A DNA stretch of 64,000 nucleotides, from assembly GCF_900100115.1 (NCBI RefSeq), contig NZ_FNKL01000001.1, forward strand, positions 868,001 to 932,000. The letters are read 5' to 3'. The position numbers were made by a program, and so were the translations under genes. The notes under the pieces were generated by a model. That model was not told the DNA's origin and searched no databases. It saw only the letters and a list, made by a program, of their open reading frames with translations. How positions within the stretch are numbered: the first letter of the stretch is position 1; each line of letters opens with the position of its first letter. The DNA comes from Chryseobacterium soldanellicola. GTDB taxonomy: Bacteria > Bacteroidota > Bacteroidia > Flavobacteriales > Weeksellaceae. Below, piece after piece: positions 60,781 through 64,000 of this stretch.

Positions 60781-62880
60781 TTATTTTTTAATTATTACCT
60801 TCCCAGGCTTTACATTTGGATTATTTTTATTAAAGTCTACCCACCATTCATAAAATCTTTTAGCATCTTCATCATATATTCTTATGCAGCCCTCAGTCCT
60901 TTTTAATGTTTTGAGTGAATATCCATCTTGCCTACCACCATGAATTCGTATTGCAGATCTTTTACTAATATCAGCTTCATCTCCACTACCATTAATAGGT
61001 TCAAAAACTAATCGTGGATTTGGTCCATAAGATTTTTTATTTTTATTTGTTGAACTATAGAAAGGTGTGTTTTTATTAATCTGATAAGTTCCATAAGGCA
61101 CATCTGCACCCGTTTTGCCTCTATCTTCACCTTTTATACCTTCTAAAAGACAATCATTTATAGTTAAAACTATTTTTTGAGTATTATCATATACTTCTAT
61201 TTTTCCTCTTCTACAATTATTTCTTATTGCTGTTCTTTCTATATGATTACATTTTTGTCCTGTATAGTGCTCTGTAATTATTACATTCCAAAACCCTTTT
61301 TCAGTTTCTATATTTGTGACTATTTTTTGTTTAGTACAACTAAAAACATTTGCTTTATTCTTTTTCCCCTTGTCAATATATATTTGAATACCTTTTTTGA
61401 TTTCTCCTTTGGTTACCATTTTATCATCATTCCCATATTTAGGATTAGTATCAAATCCAGAATTTACTGAATAAGCATTTTTTCTTGCTTTATAATTCTT
61501 ATCATCTTTATTTAATCCATTTCCATCTTTGCTAAATACAACATGGTCATCCGGTTTTCCCATTGATGCAGGGAATAATATTTTTAAATACAAGTCTACA
61601 AATTCATAATTTCTATCTTTTATTGGTGAAAAATATTTTTTAACATAATCTAATTGTCTCACTGCATCCATTTTAGCCAATTCCGCTGTTGTAGTTCCTA
61701 AATCCGTAGCCGTATCATTCATAAATTGAATTAAACCTGTTGCAGAAGATTTAGGATTTTTCACAGAAGGACTAAAGCTTTCACCAGTCTCCCATGCCAT
61801 ACATGCCATTAAATTATTTGCCATTTTCATATAATTATTAGGCCACAGATCTTTACAAATAGTAATCACTTTCTTTCTAAATTCACAACTCACCTTATTT
61901 CCCCAAATCAAATCATATTCTTTACAAACACAATTCTTATTATCCTTTTCATTATCATTTTTTTTAATCTTAACCGGGCTATTTGTAACACTCCTATTCT
62001 GTGTAGGCTCCTTATCCTTCGTGGCTGTTGCCTTTTCACTTTCTGAAAAATCAAAAAGTTCCTTCATCTTATCGATAAATCCTTTTTCCTCTTTCTTACT
62101 TTTAGGCTTTTGTTCCGCGGGAGAACCTTTCGCTTTCGGCTGATGACTAACTGAATTCTTTTGAGCAGTCGTATGTTTTGGTTCCTGAGATTTTCCGTAA
62201 AGAGGATGAGTTATGGTTACATTTTCAGATTCGTGCTTTTTATTTTTAAAGTATTCTACTGTTACATAAAATTCCAATTGTCCGTCATGCTCACCTCTCA
62301 TTGCTTTTTTCATTAAACCTTCCGTGAGGGTAAATTCTGCCGTTGCAATTCCGTTGCTCATTTTCACTTTTGCGGTTTTTGAAGCCACCAAAAGATTTTT
62401 TGGATCGTGTCCTTTTCCCTTCGCATCATCTTCCCAAAGCGTAAAAAGTAGTTCTTCATTGGCAAGATTCACACAATGAGCTTTGGCAACTACCTTTTCC
62501 AGAAAACTAAACGTATTTCCTTTTGCATCATCCGCGTAATGAAGCTCTACTTTACTGATCCCAGGAACTTTATTTTGCTGAGGATTAATAATCAAAGACA
62601 TCGGTTCCTTACCTTCCGGTGTATGCAGATAGGCCTCCAGCCTGTACGTGTATCTCCATGATTTTTCACCAAACGTAAAACTGTTCACCCCCACTTTTTT
62701 AATTCCCGTAGACGTAAATTTTCCGTTATCCCTTTTCCGGAACAGTTCCCAGGTAACTGCTGCAGGATTTCTTTCCAATATGGGTGTATCCGGATACCAT
62801 TCTGCAATCGCATACAACGTTTCCACGCCTACTTTGGGCGATGTATTTCCGGCTATTCTATAGACTCCTTTTTTCAACAT
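60781..62880 (-). CDS. T6SS effector with lysozyme-like and YkuD-like domains
   Basis: The 699-residue protein has an N-terminal strand-rich region (1-235) seen at the start of T6SSiii cargo proteins, a Lys/Ser/Pro linker (236-310), a lysozyme-like domain (about 315-470; MACMAWETGESFSPSVKN with a candidate catalytic Glu near 362, ATGLIQFMNDTATDLG) and a C-terminal L,D-transpeptidase-like domain (RIHGGRQDG near 648, RTEGCIRIYD near 660). YkuD enzymes use the Cys of a (S/T)xGC motif. It would cut glycan strands and change or cut the peptide side. Confidence 0.75.
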   Translation of the reverse strand: MLKKGVYRIAGNTSPKVGVETLYAIAEWYPDTPILERNPAAVTWELFRKRDNGKFTSTGIKKVGVNSFTFGEKSWRYTYRLEAYLHTPEGKEPMSLIINPQQNKVPGISKVELHYADDAKGNTFSFLEKVVAKAHCVNLANEELLFTLWEDDAKGKGHDPKNLLVASKTAKVKMSNGIATAEFTLTEGLMKKAMRGEHDGQLEFYVTVEYFKNKKHESENVTITHPLYGKSQEPKHTTAQKNSVSHQPKAKGSPAEQKPKSKKEEKGFIDKMKELFDFSESEKATATKDKEPTQNRSVTNSPVKIKKNDNEKDNKNCVCKEYDLIWGNKVSCEFRKKVITICKDLWPNNYMKMANNLMACMAWETGESFSPSVKNPKSSATGLIQFMNDTATDLGTTTAELAKMDAVRQLDYVKKYFSPIKDRNYEFVDLYLKILFPASMGKPDDHVVFSKDGNGLNKDDKNYKARKNAYSVNSGFDTNPKYGNDDKMVTKGEIKKGIQIYIDKGKKNKANVFSCTKQKIVTNIETEKGFWNVIITEHYTGQKCNHIERTAIRNNCRRGKIEVYDNTQKIVLTINDCLLEGIKGEDRGKTGADVPYGTYQINKNTPFYSSTNKNKKSYGPNPRLVFEPINGSGDEADISKRSAIRIHGGRQDGYSLKTLKRTEGCIRIYDEDAKRFYEWWVDFNKNNPNVKPGKVIIKK

Positions 62881-62889
62881 ATTCTATAA

Positions 62890-63366
62890 TTAATAAGCAT
62901 CGATATCCTTTTCTTCCAGATCATCCAAAACCTCATCAACATTCATTAAAGGACTCATTAAATGAATTTTTAAAGAACTAACATTTTTAAGATTCTGCTT
63001 TCCGAGCTCTATGGTTTGTCCATGTTTTATAATGGTAATGCAGTCTTTACTTCCCATAGGGCAGGTTGCCTTACTGTCTTCGAGCAAAACTTTTCCGCCA
63101 TTATCCTCGAGAATAATTTTCTCATAGTAACCGCTCCATTCTGTAACCGTGACCTGACAAGGGTTATTATTCATCTTGGAACAGTTTCCGAAAGTATTAT
63201 TCTGAAAAGTCTTTCCGATATCTTTATGTGTAGCCGTCAATTTATAACTGCCGTCTTTATCGTTGATATACCGCTTACGCTGTGTTTTTACTTTGAGCTG
63301 ATCCGGAACAGTCCCAAATTGGCAGGAACAGGTTGCTCCCTGACAGACTAAATATTTTTCACCCAT
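62890..63366 (-). CDS. DUF4280 PAAR-like protein
   Basis: The 158-residue protein is cysteine-rich (LVCQGATCSCQFGTVPD, NNNPCQVTV, KATCPMGSKDCI), as in DUF4280. In Bacteroidota T6SS loci DUF4280 proteins take the place of PAAR tips that sharpen VgrG and carry cargo. It lies 9 bp before the effector gene. Confidence 0.82.
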   Translation of the reverse strand: MGEKYLVCQGATCSCQFGTVPDQLKVKTQRKRYINDKDGSYKLTATHKDIGKTFQNNTFGNCSKMNNNPCQVTVTEWSGYYEKIILEDNGGKVLLEDSKATCPMGSKDCITIIKHGQTIELGKQNLKNVSSLKIHLMSPLMNVDEVLDDLEEKDIDAY

Positions 63367-63367
63367 T

Positions 63368-64000
63368 TTATGTGATTTGTGTTATGACAATATTTAAATT
63401 TTCAAACCAGTCTTTTAATTTTATCTCTGCAGACTGGAGAATATGTGTTTTTATATCTATATGATAATCAGCTTCGGCGACAATTTCTTCCGTGTGATCC
63501 GGTCTTGTTATTTCCTGCGAAATTGTATATGTCTGATCTTCTTTTTCACCTTTTACAACCCTGTTCATAAGATCAAAATTATAATTCAGCAAATTAATTT
63601 TCTTCTGATTTATTCCATCTGCATACCCTCCCAAATACGAATTCAAAAGCAGTTTCCAAAGCAGATTTTCATTCAGCATTTTTTTTAACTTCTCAATATC
63701 AGATAAGCTCGATTCTATTTTATCTAAAAATATTTTTCCGATATTTCCTTCAAAAAATTCATACAGATCTTCTTTTTTGCTTTTCCAGTTTGCTTTTAAA
63801 TCATGAGAATTGTTAATTTTTTCAATGATCCCTAGCTTATTAATTATCAATTCTATCGGAAATAAATTTTCATTAATATCATCCGCCATTTTTTCCACAG
63901 AGCTATCGGGCTCTTCATTATTTCCTCTTTTCTGATTGATTTTCAGATGAAACTTTTCTTCATTTTCCATTACATGTTCAATTTCAAGAAGAAATGAACT
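63368..64000 (-). CDS. unknown T6SS-linked protein, start beyond the window
   Basis: The frame has an ATG at 63970 but is open to the right edge (…EIEHVMENEEKFHLKIN), so the true start probably lies outside. At least 200 residues are seen, mostly helical, with no motif I recognise. It ends 1 bp before the DUF4280 gene. Its position suggests an adaptor or structural role in loading the tip. Confidence 0.65.
   Translation of the reverse strand, partial: SSFLLEIEHVMENEEKFHLKINQKRGNNEEPDSSVEKMADDINENLFPIELIINKLGIIEKINNSHDLKANWKSKKEDLYEFFEGNIGKIFLDKIESSLSDIEKLKKMLNENLLWKLLLNSYLGGYADGINQKKINLLNYNFDLMNRVVKGEKEDQTYTISQEITRPDHTEEIVAEADYHIDIKTHILQSAEIKLKDWFENLNIVITQIT

Noticed and set aside
48844..63970. 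contractile-tail prophage
   Set aside because: Sheath, tube and spike genes are of T6SSiii type (TssB, TssC, TssD, VgrG, TssF) with effectors and no capsid, terminase or integrase.

Overview
The window looks like a chromosomal piece of a Chryseobacterium-type flavobacterium (Bacteroidota). It is AT-rich, with promoters of the form TTTG-N19-TAnnTTTG. It encodes a PorZ-like type IX secretion protein, a subtype iii (Bacteroidota) type VI secretion system, and dispersed intergenic repeats typical of this group. The species assignment is inferred from protein resemblance; no rRNA is present.

Layout. 1-13 kb: a truncated AraC-type regulator, dapA, a two-gene 5'-nucleotidase, porZ-recO, a GH63-type glucosidase, a glucose-dehydrogenase-like SDR and a GMC oxidoreductase. 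13-21 kb: mqo, gpsA, an M23 peptidase, an Rrf2/NmrA pair sharing an identical 19-bp operator, an FKBP isomerase and a catalase-like protein. 21-27 kb: a Ter stress operon (HAD, PRTase, TerD, TelA, unknown, TerD, TerC). 27.5-29 kb: a SulP transporter.

29.6-35.7 kb is the most unusual part. Two small HTH proteins are followed by two paralogous TPR-transmembrane-HTH regulators, interleaved with four diverged copies of a promoter-leader-terminator block. Each block has the same promoter architecture and carries a hairpin with a C-rich apical loop (GCCCC or CCCCG). Each regulator gene has, 2-3 nt before its ATG, a 7-bp hairpin whose loop is G-rich (GGGGC). The loops are complementary, which suggests a family of small RNAs controlling the membrane regulators by kissing-loop pairing.

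35.7-39.6 kb is an RNA-processing neighbourhood: two tandem DEDDh exonucleases, a YkuK-type RNase H-like protein, an array of six tRNAs (His, Lys, Ser, Pro, Asn, Cys), three copies of a conserved hairpin element, and two short transcription units with 41- and 42-codon Cys-containing ORFs and possible RNA structure. 39.8-47.5 kb: an overlapping operon resembling the MoxR-vWA-beta-propeller ternary conflict systems.

48-64 kb: deoD, then a T6SSiii segment on the minus strand: an unknown gene entering from the right edge, DUF4280 PAAR-like tip, a two-domain cell-wall effector with a likely SH3 lipoprotein immunity protein, TssF, TssB, TssC, three TssD, VgrG, a Tle1-like lipase with DUF2931 partner, and a displaced VgrG tail. 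No CRISPR array, insertion sequence or prophage was seen.
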